Assembly (NCBI GenBank): GCA_029210175.1
Contig: JARGPL010000001.1
Coordinates: 1 to 64,000, forward strand
Length of the DNA stretch: 64,000 nucleotides
Reading direction: 5' to 3'
Origin: Minwuia sp.
GTDB taxonomy: Bacteria > Pseudomonadota > Alphaproteobacteria > Minwuiales > Minwuiaceae
The translations under genes were made by a program, and so were the position numbers. The notes under the pieces are model-generated. The model saw nothing but the letters and a program-made list of their open reading frames with translations, made no database searches and was not told the DNA's origin. This document shows, piece by piece, positions 15,666 through 24,210 of the stretch. How positions within the stretch are numbered: position 1 is the first letter of the stretch; each line of letters begins with the position of its first letter.

Positions 15666-16910
15666 TTGCTGTACCAGATCTACGAAATGAACCATGCCGC
15701 CATCAAACCGCTGCGCGCCGCGACGCAGATGACGCAGATGATGATGCGACATCCGATGAACCCCATGGCCCATGCCCCGTCCGGTCGCGCCGTTGCTGCG
15801 GCTGCGGACGTGTTCGAAGGCATTACCCGCCGCTACGGCAAGCCCGCCTTTGGCCTGGACGAGATCACCATCGATGGTGCCCCGGTCAAGGTGACGGAGC
15901 AGGTGGTCTATCGGAAGACCTTTGGACAGCTGAAGTATTTTTCCCGTGATACCAGTGCGCTGAACCGCCGCCGTGCAGACCCGCGCGTGCTGATCGTGGC
16001 ACCGCTTTCCGGCCACTACGCCACGCTGCTGCGCGGCACGGTCGCCGCTATGCTGCCGGAGCATGAGGTGTTCATCACCGACTGGCGCGACGCCCGCAAT
16101 GTGCCGGTGTCGGAAGGCACCTTCGACCTGGAAGACTACATTGACTACGTCATGGAATTCCTGCGCCTGCTGGGTCCGAATACCCATGTCATCGCCGTCT
16201 GTCAGCCCGGTCCGGCCGTGCTTGCCGCCACTGCGCTGATGTCGGAACAGGGCGATGCCGCCACGCCGGCCACCCTGACCATCATGGGCAGCCCCATCGA
16301 TCCGCGCCTGAGCCCGACCGTGCCGAATGATCTGGCCACGTCGAAGCCGATCGACTGGTTCAAGAACAATGTCATCATGCGTGTGCCTGCACCGCATGCG
16401 GGCTTCATGCGTCCGGTCTATCCCGGCTTCCTGCAGCTTACCGGCTTCATGACCATGAACCTGGATCGCCACATCGACGCCCACAAGAAGCTCTATGAGG
16501 GGCTGATTGCCGGTGACGGCGATTCCATCGACGGCCATCGCAAGTTCTACGACGAATACATGTCGGTGCTCGACCTGACGGCGGAATACTACCTGCAGAC
16601 TCTGGAGGTCGTGTTCCAGCGCTTTGACCTGCCCAATGGCACCATGATGCACCGTGGCCGTCGCGTGGACCTGTCCAAGATCACCGAAACAGCGCTGTTC
16701 ACGGTCGAGGGGGAAAAGGACGACATCTCCGGTATCGGCCAGACCCAGGCCGCGCATGACCTGTGCAGCAACATCCCGGCGAACAAGCAGCTGGACTACA
16801 TCCAGGATGGTGTCGGCCATTACGGTGTCTTCAATGGCGGTCGCTGGCGGACCGAGATCCAGCCGCGTATCCGCGATTTCATCCGTTCCTTCCCGGTGCT
16901 CGGCGCCTGA
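15666..16910 (+). CDS. phaZ: Intracellular polyhydroxyalkanoate depolymerase
   Basis: A 414-residue enzyme that hydrolyses stored polyhydroxybutyrate granules. It starts with a TTG; MLYQIYEMNHAAIKPLR is the usual N-terminus of intracellular PhaZ, and CGGGAGA lies upstream. The lipase-box-like AVCQPGPA places the nucleophile at Cys179, as in the Ralstonia-type intracellular depolymerases, with an acidic residue in VEGEKDDI and the histidine in GVGHYGVF. Length is typical. A GlpD-like gene follows after three bases and is probably cotranscribed. The PHA synthesis regulator and thiolase lie elsewhere in the window (60363-63979). Confidence 0.93.
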   Translation: MLYQIYEMNHAAIKPLRAATQMTQMMMRHPMNPMAHAPSGRAVAAAADVFEGITRRYGKPAFGLDEITIDGAPVKVTEQVVYRKTFGQLKYFSRDTSALNRRRADPRVLIVAPLSGHYATLLRGTVAAMLPEHEVFITDWRDARNVPVSEGTFDLEDYIDYVMEFLRLLGPNTHVIAVCQPGPAVLAATALMSEQGDAATPATLTIMGSPIDPRLSPTVPNDLATSKPIDWFKNNVIMRVPAPHAGFMRPVYPGFLQLTGFMTMNLDRHIDAHKKLYEGLIAGDGDSIDGHRKFYDEYMSVLDLTAEYYLQTLEVVFQRFDLPNGTMMHRGRRVDLSKITETALFTVEGEKDDISGIGQTQAAHDLCSNIPANKQLDYIQDGVGHYGVFNGGRWRTEIQPRIRDFIRSFPVLGA

Positions 16911-16913
16911 TCC

Positions 16914-18017
16914 ATGGGTGACCCCGGCACGGCAGGCGAACTGCACGGACCGGGGCTGACCAATGCCTTCAGGGCCTGGCAGGCGGCGCGCAACGGTGCG
17001 CCGCTGATCTGGCACGTCGATGGCGATCTGGTTGACGGGCCGGGCCTTCCCCAGGGTGATGACGTGCTTGTGGTGGCTGGGCCTGCGGGCGAGGCTGCAT
17101 GTGCCACCCTGCTGCAACGACTGGCACCCCATCTGGTACGCCAGGTGCGCCTGGCCCGCCCCGATGCGGCCAGCACCGGCCTGTTCGGGCGGTTGCTGGG
17201 AAAGGGCAAGGCATCCGGCGACCGCGTTGCGGCAACGGACGCGCCGCTCAATCGCATCCTGAAACCCCTGCAGGGTCACCATGCGTTGGATCAGGCGCTG
17301 GTTGTCGACGTCCCCCGGCTGATCATCGCGCTGGCCCGCGACAGCGTGGCCCATGGCGGACAGATCGTTCGGGGGAAGGGCAGTGCGGGTTCCGGGGACA
17401 TGTCAGGCAAGGGCACCGGATCCATTATCGTCACCCGCCGCCCCTGGCCGGAAGAGATCGGTTTCCATGATCCGAAAGACCCGGCCAGCCTGACCGTGCT
17501 GCCTCTGGGCAACGGTTTCATGGCCGCCATTTCGGACAGCGCGGATACCTCCGGCACCCTGCAGCAGCTGGCCGGGATGATCGTCGCGCAACCTGACGCC
17601 CCGGCGGCGACCGCAAGCGCCGGTCATGCCGCCGCCGTCCGTGCCCTGATCGATGCCGACCTGCCTCTCCTCGACGGACTGGATCCCCTGAAAGACGGCC
17701 AGTTGAGTGGTGGCTATGGCATGTTCGCGAACCGGCTGGCGGCCACCTGGGCGCATCTGGACGCGGCCTATATCCGCATGCTGATGACCCGTCACGGCTC
17801 GGCCACGCCGGAGGTGCTGGATCAGGTCCATCGGGAAGATGACCTGGGGGAGGATTTCGGCGGCGGGCTGCGCGCGCGGGAAGTGCGCTGGATGGTGGAA
17901 CATGAATGGGCACGAAAGGCGGAGGACGTGTTCTTCCGCCGTGGTCCCTTCCAGTATTCGGGCACTGATTTCGCCCGCCTGCAGGACTGGATGGATCGTC
18001 ACGGCCCTGTGGTGTAA
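16914..18017 (+). CDS. Degenerate GlpD-like protein lacking the FAD-binding domain
   Basis: A 367-residue protein. Its C-terminus LRAREVRWMVEHEWARKAED closely matches the signature C-terminal domain of aerobic glycerol-3-phosphate dehydrogenase (GlpD). Weaker echoes of GlpD occur in order: VVDVPRLIIALARDSVAHGG, GSIIVTRRP and LSGGYGMFANRLA. What is missing is the N-terminal GxGxxG FAD fold; the first 60 residues lack it. It therefore cannot be a normal FAD dehydrogenase and may be a regulatory or structural paralogue. It follows phaZ by three bases, linking it to PHA breakdown. I read it as an intact frame, not a pseudogene, because it stays open over the full homologous length. Confidence 0.7.
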   Translation: MGDPGTAGELHGPGLTNAFRAWQAARNGAPLIWHVDGDLVDGPGLPQGDDVLVVAGPAGEAACATLLQRLAPHLVRQVRLARPDAASTGLFGRLLGKGKASGDRVAATDAPLNRILKPLQGHHALDQALVVDVPRLIIALARDSVAHGGQIVRGKGSAGSGDMSGKGTGSIIVTRRPWPEEIGFHDPKDPASLTVLPLGNGFMAAISDSADTSGTLQQLAGMIVAQPDAPAATASAGHAAAVRALIDADLPLLDGLDPLKDGQLSGGYGMFANRLAATWAHLDAAYIRMLMTRHGSATPEVLDQVHREDDLGEDFGGGLRAREVRWMVEHEWARKAEDVFFRRGPFQYSGTDFARLQDWMDRHGPVV

Positions 18018-18022
18018 GCATC

Positions 18023-18048
18023 TCCCCTGATATTTTCGGATCAGGGGA
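18023..18048 (+). promoter_or_regulatory. Hairpin sequestering the Shine-Dalgarno of the ligase gene
   Basis: TCCCCTGAT (18023-18031) pairs perfectly with ATCAGGGGA (18040-18048) around an 8-base AU-rich loop. The 3' arm contains AGGGGA, the ribosome-binding site for ATG 18055. Folding would hide it, so this could be a translational switch or a thermosensor-like element. Confidence 0.55.
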
Positions 18049-18054
18049 CCGCAC

Positions 18055-19569
18055 ATGGCCAACACGCTGTACCAACTGCTGGAAACCGGCGCTGCCGATG
18101 CGCCCGCTATCGGGGCGGAGGGTCAGGCCGACCTGACGCATGGCGGCCTGCGCGACTTCGCGACATCGGTCGTTGCTGATCTGAATGGCTTCGGCATCGG
18201 GCGCAATGACCGGGTGGCGATCGTGCTGCCGAACGGGCCGGAAATGGCAACCGCGTTCCTGACCGTCGCCTGCGGCGCCACCACGGCACCGCTGAACCCG
18301 GCCTATCGCGGCGATGAGTTCGATTTCTACCTGGACGACCTGAATGCCAAGGCCCTGATCGTCATGCACGACTATGCTGGGGACGCGGTTGCGGCGGCGG
18401 CGAAGCGCGGCGTTGCGATCCTGCGCCTGACACCGCGCGCCGGTGCGGCGGCAGGTCTGTTCGACCTGTCGGGGGATGCAGACGCGGCACCGGCATCGAC
18501 CGGCATGGCGGCGGCGGACGACGTGGCGCTGGTGCTGCATACGTCCGGCACCACATCGCGCCCGAAGATCGTGCCCCTGTCACAGGCCAATGTGGCCGCC
18601 AGTGCCGCCCATATCCGCACCGCGCTGAACCTGACGCCTGCTGACCGCTGCCTGAACATCATGCCGCTGTTCCATATCCACGGCCTGATCGCGGCGGTTC
18701 TGAGTTCCGTCTGTGCCGGGGCCAGTGTCTGGTGCAGCCCGGGCTTCAACGCGCTGCGCTTCTTCGCCTGGATGGCGGAGGCGAAACCCAACTGGTACAC
18801 CGCCGTGCCCACCATGCATCAGGCCATCCTCAGCCGTGCGGGGCGCAATGCAGACCTGATCGCGGCCCAACCGCTGCGCCTGATCCGTTCTTCATCCTCG
18901 TCCCTGCCGCCGCAGGTGATGGCGGAACTGGAGGATACCTTCGGCTGCCCGGTGATCGAGAGCTATGGCATGACCGAGGCGGCGCATCAGATGGCGTCGA
19001 ACCCGCTGCCCCCGGCAGCGCGGAAGCCCGGCTGCGTCGGCATTGCCGCCGGACCGGAGATCGCGATCATGGATGTGGACGGGGTGATCCTGGAGCAGGG
19101 GGCCACCGGGGAAGTGGTCATTCGCGGCCCGAACGTCACGGCGGGTTACGAGGCCAATCCGAAGGCCAATGCGGAGAACTTCACCAATGGCTGGTTCCGT
19201 ACCGGTGATCAGGGTGTGCTGGATGCCGAGGGCTATCTGACCATTACCGGACGCCTGAAGGAGATCATCAACCGGGGCGGCGAGAAGATTTCCCCGCGTG
19301 AGGTGGATGAAGTGCTGATGGACCATGAAGCCGTGGCCCAGGTCGTGACCTTCGCCATGCCGCATCCGAAACTGGGGGAGGAAGTCGCCGCCGCCGTTGT
19401 CCTGCGCGAAGGGGCGACGGCCACGGATCGGGAAATCCGTGACTTCGTTGCCACCCGGCTGGCCGACTTCAAGGTGCCCCGCAAACTGCTGATTCTGGAC
19501 GACATCCCGAAGGGGGCCACCGGCAAGCTGCAGCGCATTGGTCTGGCGGAGAAACTTGGCCTCGCCTGA
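18055..19569 (+). CDS. Acyl-CoA synthetase, oxalyl-CoA synthetase-like
   Basis: A 504-residue ANL-superfamily ligase that activates a carboxylic acid with ATP and joins it to CoA. Visible motifs are the P-loop LHTSGTTSRPK, the A5 motif ESYGMTEAAHQMASNPLP, the hinge region GWFRTGDQG...GRLKEIINRGGEKISP, and the catalytic lysine in PKGATGKLQR. The SNPLP stretch after the A5 motif resembles plant and fungal oxalyl-CoA synthetases (AAE3/Pcs60), so oxalate or another short acid is a reasonable guess. It follows the GlpD-like gene and overlaps the kinase-phosphatase gene by 14 bases. Confidence 0.88.
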   Translation: MANTLYQLLETGAADAPAIGAEGQADLTHGGLRDFATSVVADLNGFGIGRNDRVAIVLPNGPEMATAFLTVACGATTAPLNPAYRGDEFDFYLDDLNAKALIVMHDYAGDAVAAAAKRGVAILRLTPRAGAAAGLFDLSGDADAAPASTGMAAADDVALVLHTSGTTSRPKIVPLSQANVAASAAHIRTALNLTPADRCLNIMPLFHIHGLIAAVLSSVCAGASVWCSPGFNALRFFAWMAEAKPNWYTAVPTMHQAILSRAGRNADLIAAQPLRLIRSSSSSLPPQVMAELEDTFGCPVIESYGMTEAAHQMASNPLPPAARKPGCVGIAAGPEIAIMDVDGVILEQGATGEVVIRGPNVTAGYEANPKANAENFTNGWFRTGDQGVLDAEGYLTITGRLKEIINRGGEKISPREVDEVLMDHEAVAQVVTFAMPHPKLGEEVAAAVVLREGATATDREIRDFVATRLADFKVPRKLLILDDIPKGATGKLQRIGLAEKLGLA

Positions 19570-20887
19570 CACCACAGCCGAAGAGACAACCGGATCGCGC
19601 GACAGCGTCACCATTCCCGACTTCTGTCTGGTGCTGCTGGTTGGCGCATCCGGGGCGGGCAAGTCCACGTTCGCCCGGCGGCATTTCCGTCCCACCGAGA
19701 TCGTGTCGTCGGATGCCTGCCGGGGCATGATCAGTGATGACGAGGCGGATCAGTCTGTCAGCCCCGCCGCCTTTGCCCTGGTCGCCTTCATTGCCGAGAA
19801 GCGCCTGGCCGCGCGGCGGCTGACCGTCATCGACGCCACCAACCTGAAACCGGCAGACCGTGCACCGCTTCGCGCCCTGGCGAAGAAGTACCACGCGTCG
19901 GTCATCGCGTTCGTGCTGCAGACTGATCAGGCAACGTGTCTCGCGCACAATCGCCAGCGACGCGGCCGGACGGTGGCGGAGACGGTGATCACGGCGCATC
20001 AGGCGGCCCTCAGACGCGGCCTCGGCAGTCTGAAGCAGCACGAAAGCGTCAAGGCGATCCATACGTTTGCCTCGGTCGCCGAGATCAACGCGCTGAAAGT
20101 GATCAGGCGAATGCCCCTGTCCGCCGACCGGCGCGACGAGACCGGGCCGTTCGACATCATCGGGGACGTGCATGGCTGCGCCGGGGAACTTGAACTGCTG
20201 CTGGAGGAACTCGGGTACGACGTGGAACGGGACGGTGTGGAGGGGCAACGGACCTGCCAGGTCACGCCACCGGCTGGCCGCCGCGCCCTTTTCGTGGGCG
20301 ATCTGGTGGACCGGGGACCAAGGTCGCCGGACGTCCTGCGCCTGGTGAAGCACATGCTGGATGCGGGAACGGCGCTCTGCATCATGGGCAATCACGAAGC
20401 CAAGCTGATCGGCAAGCTGGCGGGCAGGGACGTCAAGCTGGGGCACGGGCTCGCCGAAACCATGGCGCAGTTCGCCACACAGCCCGATGGTTTCGGTGAC
20501 GCGACGCTCGACTGGATCCGCCACCTGCCGACCCACATGGTGCTTGATGGCGGCGCGCTGGTCGTGGCCCACGCGGGATTGCCCGAAGCCATGCACAACC
20601 GAGATTCAGGCAAGGTCCATCACTTCGCCCTGTATGGCCAGACGACGGGCAAGACGGATGAATTCGGCCTGCCGGTGCGCGCCGACTGGGCCGCAGGCTA
20701 TCGGGGCCAGGCGACCGTCGTGCACGGCCACACGCCGCTGGCCGATATCCGCCAGCTCAACAGGGTCATCTGCATCGATACCGGCTGCGTCTTCGGTGGC
20801 CGCCTGACGGCTTTCCGCTGGCCGGAGCAGGACTTCGTGTCAGTCGCGGCGCTGCAGCAATGGTCAGCGCCGGTGAAGCCGCTCTGA
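19556..20887 (+). CDS. Polynucleotide kinase-phosphatase-like protein without ligase domain
   Basis: A 443-residue protein made of two domains. Residues 20-185 are a P-loop kinase with Walker A GASGAGKST (30-38) and a DATN segment as in Pnkp kinases. Residues about 195-440 are a metallophosphoesterase with GDVHGC, GDLVDRGPRS, MGNHEAKL, AHAGLP and HGHTP. Bacterial Pnkp has the same two domains plus a C-terminal ligase domain (total about 850 residues) and a Hen1 methyltransferase partner; both are missing here. It could heal 5'-OH and 2',3'-phosphate ends without sealing them. The TTG at 19556 is chosen because GGAG lies just upstream; TTG 19538 is an alternative. It overlaps the ligase gene. 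Confidence 0.8.
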   Translation: MASPDTTAEETTGSRDSVTIPDFCLVLLVGASGAGKSTFARRHFRPTEIVSSDACRGMISDDEADQSVSPAAFALVAFIAEKRLAARRLTVIDATNLKPADRAPLRALAKKYHASVIAFVLQTDQATCLAHNRQRRGRTVAETVITAHQAALRRGLGSLKQHESVKAIHTFASVAEINALKVIRRMPLSADRRDETGPFDIIGDVHGCAGELELLLEELGYDVERDGVEGQRTCQVTPPAGRRALFVGDLVDRGPRSPDVLRLVKHMLDAGTALCIMGNHEAKLIGKLAGRDVKLGHGLAETMAQFATQPDGFGDATLDWIRHLPTHMVLDGGALVVAHAGLPEAMHNRDSGKVHHFALYGQTTGKTDEFGLPVRADWAAGYRGQATVVHGHTPLADIRQLNRVICIDTGCVFGGRLTAFRWPEQDFVSVAALQQWSAPVKPL

Positions 20888-20897
20888 CCGCTCTGTG

Positions 20898-21458
20898 TCA
20901 CGGGTGCCGGCCCAGCCCTGACAGATAGGTATCCGCCACGATCGTGGCGTACTCGTCGGGCGGCACGGGCCCATCCGGATCGTACCAGAGGTAGGTATAG
21001 TTGATCATGCCGACACACATCATGGTGTGGGCCATCAGGGTGCGCGGTGCGATCTTGCCCGATTGATCGCAGTCGCGGATCAGATCGCGCAGGACGGCAA
21101 TGATCAGGCGTTGCTTGGCAATGATCTCCGTCCGTTCCGCCGCACCCAGGTTCTGCAGGTCATGCAGCAGGACAACCTGCAGGTCGCGGGACCCGGCGTT
21201 GATCGCGACAATGGTCCCGACGGTCGCGGCGGCGCGGGCGGCGTCCAGCATCATGTCCAGATGCGCGTTCAGCATTTCCTGCAGCAGCGCTTCCCTGGAT
21301 GCGAACTAGTGATAGAGCAGACCGCGCGAAATGCCGTTGGCGCTGGCCAGATCCGCGATGGTCGTCGTCGCATAGCCCAGCCTGGCAAGGACGGTCGCGC
21401 TGGCCGCCATGATGTCGCGCCGGATCTGCCCGTAGTTCGCTGTCTGCTTGCGTGCCAT
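20898..21458 (-). pseudogene. TetR family regulator interrupted by an amber stop
   Basis: The frame from ATG 21458 to 20898 reads as one TetR regulator of about 186 codons: helix-turn-helix TTTIADLASANGISRGLLYH, then TAG (21306-21308), then FASREALLQEMLNAHLDMM and the ligand domain in the same frame. TetR proteins usually have Tyr at the stopped position (LYHYF), so a single substitution in a Tyr codon explains the stop. The DNA-binding half alone would be about 50 residues, and a C-terminal start exists at 21275. Nothing in the context suggests stop-codon recoding. It is divergent from a truncated crotonase. Confidence 0.82.
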
Positions 21459-21499
21459 GTGTTCCTTCCGTTGCGCAGCCCTGCCGTTGCTCAGTCCTG

Positions 21500-21835
21500 C
21501 CGGCGCTTGTCGGTCATCGCAAGGCCATGGAGATCCTGCTGACCAACCCCACCATGACGGCACAGGAGGCAAAGGACCTCGGCATCGTCAATCGCGTGGT
21601 GCCCGACGCGGACCTGCTCGACGCCGCCATGGCGCTGGCGACGGAACTGGCCAACGGCCCACCGATGGCCCAGGCCGCCGTGAAACGCCTGCTGCGCCAG
21701 GGCAAGGCCATGCCGGTCGAAGCCTGCTTCACCGAGGAAGCCCGCAATGTCGCCGAACCGTCCGGCACCGCCGACGCCCGCGAAGGCCTCGCCTCCATGA
21801 TCGAACGCCGCCCGCCGACTTTCTCGGGGCGGTAG
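21500..21835 (+). pseudogene. 3' fragment of an enoyl-CoA hydratase gene
   Basis: Residues LPALVGHRKAMEILL followed by AKDLGIVNRVVPD, TELANGPPMAQAAVKRLLRQ and a C-terminal RPPTFSGR match the last 110 or so residues of crotonase-family proteins, which are normally about 260 long. The first 150 residues, including the oxyanion hole, are missing. The open frame continues upstream to 21452, but that part reads as antisense of the TetR leader. A deletion has probably fused a TetR gene start to the tail of a neighbouring fatty-acid degradation gene. Confidence 0.8.
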
Positions 21836-21844
21836 GGGGCTGGC

Positions 21845-21874
21845 GCGATCCCATCATTCGATGGACAGATCTAG
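21845..21874. repeat. 30-bp hairpin element abutting a stop codon, copy 2
   Basis: This element is 26/30 identical to 11671-11700, with CCATC-ATTC-GATGG at its centre and CTAG at its end. Its CTA (21871-21873) is the stop codon of the minus-strand enoyl-CoA hydratase gene. Confidence 0.65.
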
Positions 21875-22680
21875 ATCTCCGCCCAACCCGGTGCGCGCTT
21901 GTCGATGAAGGCCTGCACGCCTTCCCTGGCTTCGTCGGAGCGTTGGGCGGCGGCGAACTGGGTGGCGGCGATGTCGAGGGCGGTGTCCACGTCGTGGTCA
22001 CGCACGGCGCGGATGACGGTCTTGGCGCGGGAGATGGCGCTGGGGGCGCCTTTCAGGATCTCTGTCAGCACGTCTGCAACCTTCGCCTCCGCCGCGTCCA
22101 GGTCCGGACAGAGCCAGTCGATGATGCCGATCTCCACGGCTTCCTCGCCCGACAGCATGTTGCTCATGACCGCCAGGCGACGGGTCAGACGTTCCCCGAT
22201 GCGCCCGACCACGACGGGCAGGATCGATGCGGGCAGGACGCCCAGCCGTGCCTCCGTCAGGCCGAAGCGGGCGCGCGGCGTGGCGATGACGATGTCGGCG
22301 GCGCAGACCAGTCCGAAACCGCCGCCCAGTGCCGCACCGTCGGCAAGCACGATCAACGGCTGTGGCGTGCGGTCCATGCGCTGGAAGAAGGCCCCGCCCA
22401 GCCGGTTGCGCTCTGCGATCGGGTCGGCCCCGGCGGTGCCGTCCGCTGCGCCGGTCTGCTGGCTGGCCTTGAACCCCCGCACGTCGCCGCCGGCCGAGAA
22501 GCTCTTGCCTGCCCCGCGCAGGACGATGGCGCGGCAGGTGCGGTCGTCGGCGACGGAGGCCACGGCGGCGTCCAGGCCGTCCAGCAATTCCTGCGACATG
22601 GCGTTGCGCGCGTCAGGCCGGTTCATGGTGATGTGCAGCACGCCGCCTTCGCGGCGGGTCAGAACGATGTCTTCGGTCAT
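21871..22680 (-). CDS. Enoyl-CoA hydratase/isomerase family protein
   Basis: A 269-residue crotonase-fold protein. It shows MNRPDARNAMS, the first oxyanion loop GAGKSFSAGGDVRGF, and the second oxyanion loop ADGAALGGGFGLVCAADIVIAT. A Glu/Gly pattern in LTEARLGVLPA suggests hydratase or related activity on an acyl-CoA. The start at 22680 (MTEDIV) fits the domain; longer starts would enter a palindromic repeat. It lies just downstream of the acyl-CoA dehydrogenase on the same strand, so the two could act in sequence in beta-oxidation or branched amino-acid breakdown. Confidence 0.9.
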   Translation of the reverse strand: MTEDIVLTRREGGVLHITMNRPDARNAMSQELLDGLDAAVASVADDRTCRAIVLRGAGKSFSAGGDVRGFKASQQTGAADGTAGADPIAERNRLGGAFFQRMDRTPQPLIVLADGAALGGGFGLVCAADIVIATPRARFGLTEARLGVLPASILPVVVGRIGERLTRRLAVMSNMLSGEEAVEIGIIDWLCPDLDAAEAKVADVLTEILKGAPSAISRAKTVIRAVRDHDVDTALDIAATQFAAAQRSDEAREGVQAFIDKRAPGWAEI

Positions 22681-22726
22681 GATGGTGGTGGTCCTTGTCT
22701 CGGTCCGTAACTGTTCCTGGCCTGTC

Positions 22727-22781
22727 CCATCCCTCTCCCCGTTCTTGTGTCCTTCCGGCACAAGAACGGGGAGAGGGATGG
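22727..22781. repeat. Perfect 23-bp inverted repeat (GAGAGGG-type palindrome)
   Basis: The arms at 22727-22749 and 22759-22781 are perfect complements around a 9-base loop. The core CCCTCTCCCC is shared with the larger palindrome at 26009-26080. It lies between the acyl-CoA dehydrogenase and enoyl-CoA hydratase genes and could partly terminate transcription or be a REP-like mobile repeat. Confidence 0.9.
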
Positions 22782-22804
22782 AACAGACGGCGAAATCGGA
22801 CTCC

Positions 22805-23968
22805 CTAGTCCCGCTTGCCGGGCAGGATGTTCATGTGCTTGCAGATGATCGACAGCATCACCTCGTCCGCGCCGCCGCCGATGGAGGCGAGGCGACCGTC
22901 GCGATACATGCGGCTGATCGGGGTTTCGTTCATGTAGCCCATGCCGCCGAAGTACTGCAGGCAGCTGTCGTAGACTTCACGCTTCAGCCGCCCGGTCTTC
23001 AGCTTGGCCATGGAGGCGAGGCGGGTGACGTCCTCGCCCGCCGTATAGTCCTCGATGCAGCGGTACATAAGGCTGCGCAGCAGCTCGACCTCCGTCTGCA
23101 GTTCGGCCATGCGGAAGTGGATGACCTGATTGTCCAGCAGCGGTTTGCCGAAGACCATGCGCTGCCCGGTGTATTCGATGGTCTGGTCGATGGCTTTCTG
23201 CAGGCCTGTGATGCCGGACGCGACCGCCCACATGCGTTCCTCCTGGAACTGCTGCATCTGGTAGGTGAAGCCCTTGTTCTCGTCGCCGATGCGGTGGCGT
23301 TGTGGCACGCGCACATCCTCGAAGAATATCAGGCCGGTGTCGGATGAATGCATGCCCATCTTGTCGAGCTTCTTCGCCCGCGTGACGCCCGGCGTGTCCA
23401 TCGGCACCACCACCAGCGACTTGTTGCGGTGCACGCCCCCGTCCGGGTCTGTGTTCACCAGCATGACCATGTAATCGGCCTGGAAGGAATTGGTGATCCA
23501 CATCTTCTGGCCGTTGATCACGTAATCATCGCCATCCTTGCGCGCCCAGCTTTTCAGGGACGCGACATCGGACCCGGCACCCGGTTCCGAGACGCCGATG
23601 CAGGTCACCATGTCACCGCTGATGGCGGGGCTGAGGAATTCGCGGCGCAGTTCGTCGGATCCGTGCCTTGCCAGGGCGGGGGTTGCCATGTCGGTCTGCA
23701 CGCCGGTCGCCATGGGCACGCCGCCGCAATTGATGGTGCCCAGCGCCTCCGCAAAGGCCAGATTGTAGGAATAGTCGAGGCCGAGGCCGCCGTATTCCTC
23801 CGGCTTGTGGATGCCGAGAAAGCCCATCTTGCCGAATTTCCGGAACACCTCATGCGCGGGGAAGGCGCCCGCTTCCTCCCATTCGTCGACATGCGGGTTG
23901 ATCTCTTCCGCGATCAATTTCTTCGCAGATCGCATGATCTCCATGTGTTCGTGTGTATAGACGCCCAT
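22805..23968 (-). CDS. Acyl-CoA dehydrogenase
   Basis: A 387-residue flavoenzyme that introduces the alpha-beta double bond into an acyl-CoA. Motifs include GVSEPGAGSDVASL (FAD and substrate contact), INGQKMWITNS, and the C-terminal segment QYFGGMGYMNETPISRMYRDGR. A Glu candidate for the catalytic base is not assigned. The second of two adjacent ATGs (23968) is preferred because GGAGG lies five bases upstream of it. An enoyl-CoA hydratase gene follows. The chain length or substrate type cannot be read, though the length and the GGMGYM form resemble long-chain or terpenoid-type dehydrogenases. Confidence 0.92.
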   Translation of the reverse strand: MGVYTHEHMEIMRSAKKLIAEEINPHVDEWEEAGAFPAHEVFRKFGKMGFLGIHKPEEYGGLGLDYSYNLAFAEALGTINCGGVPMATGVQTDMATPALARHGSDELRREFLSPAISGDMVTCIGVSEPGAGSDVASLKSWARKDGDDYVINGQKMWITNSFQADYMVMLVNTDPDGGVHRNKSLVVVPMDTPGVTRAKKLDKMGMHSSDTGLIFFEDVRVPQRHRIGDENKGFTYQMQQFQEERMWAVASGITGLQKAIDQTIEYTGQRMVFGKPLLDNQVIHFRMAELQTEVELLRSLMYRCIEDYTAGEDVTRLASMAKLKTGRLKREVYDSCLQYFGGMGYMNETPISRMYRDGRLASIGGGADEVMLSIICKHMNILPGKRD

Positions 23969-24210
23969 CATTTCCTCCCTAAAAAGTCGACGCGACCCCC
24001 TGATGATAGCCCGGTTCAGGGGTGGCAGCGCAACTGCCTGAACCGTGACCCGACCAGGGGCCTTAACGGGCGCGCAACGGGGTGGCAATGGGGCCGGGCC
24101 TCAGATGTCGCATGGGCAGCGCTTGGCGACCGACTACCAGATGTGGTAACAGCGCGGTTTCTGATCTGCTTCCGATCCACTTCTGATTTCTGCCGCACCG
24201 GGAACCGCCC

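Noticed and set aside
15453-17354. Long open frame (633 codons) on the minus strand across phaZ
   Set aside because: It mirrors phaZ, whose protein family is clear. High GC makes antisense frames stay open, and the antisense product shows no known domain.
21306-21308. Amber codon read as pyrrolysine or recoded
   Set aside because: The position is a conserved Tyr in TetR proteins and no recoding machinery or signal is visible; a nonsense mutation is simpler.
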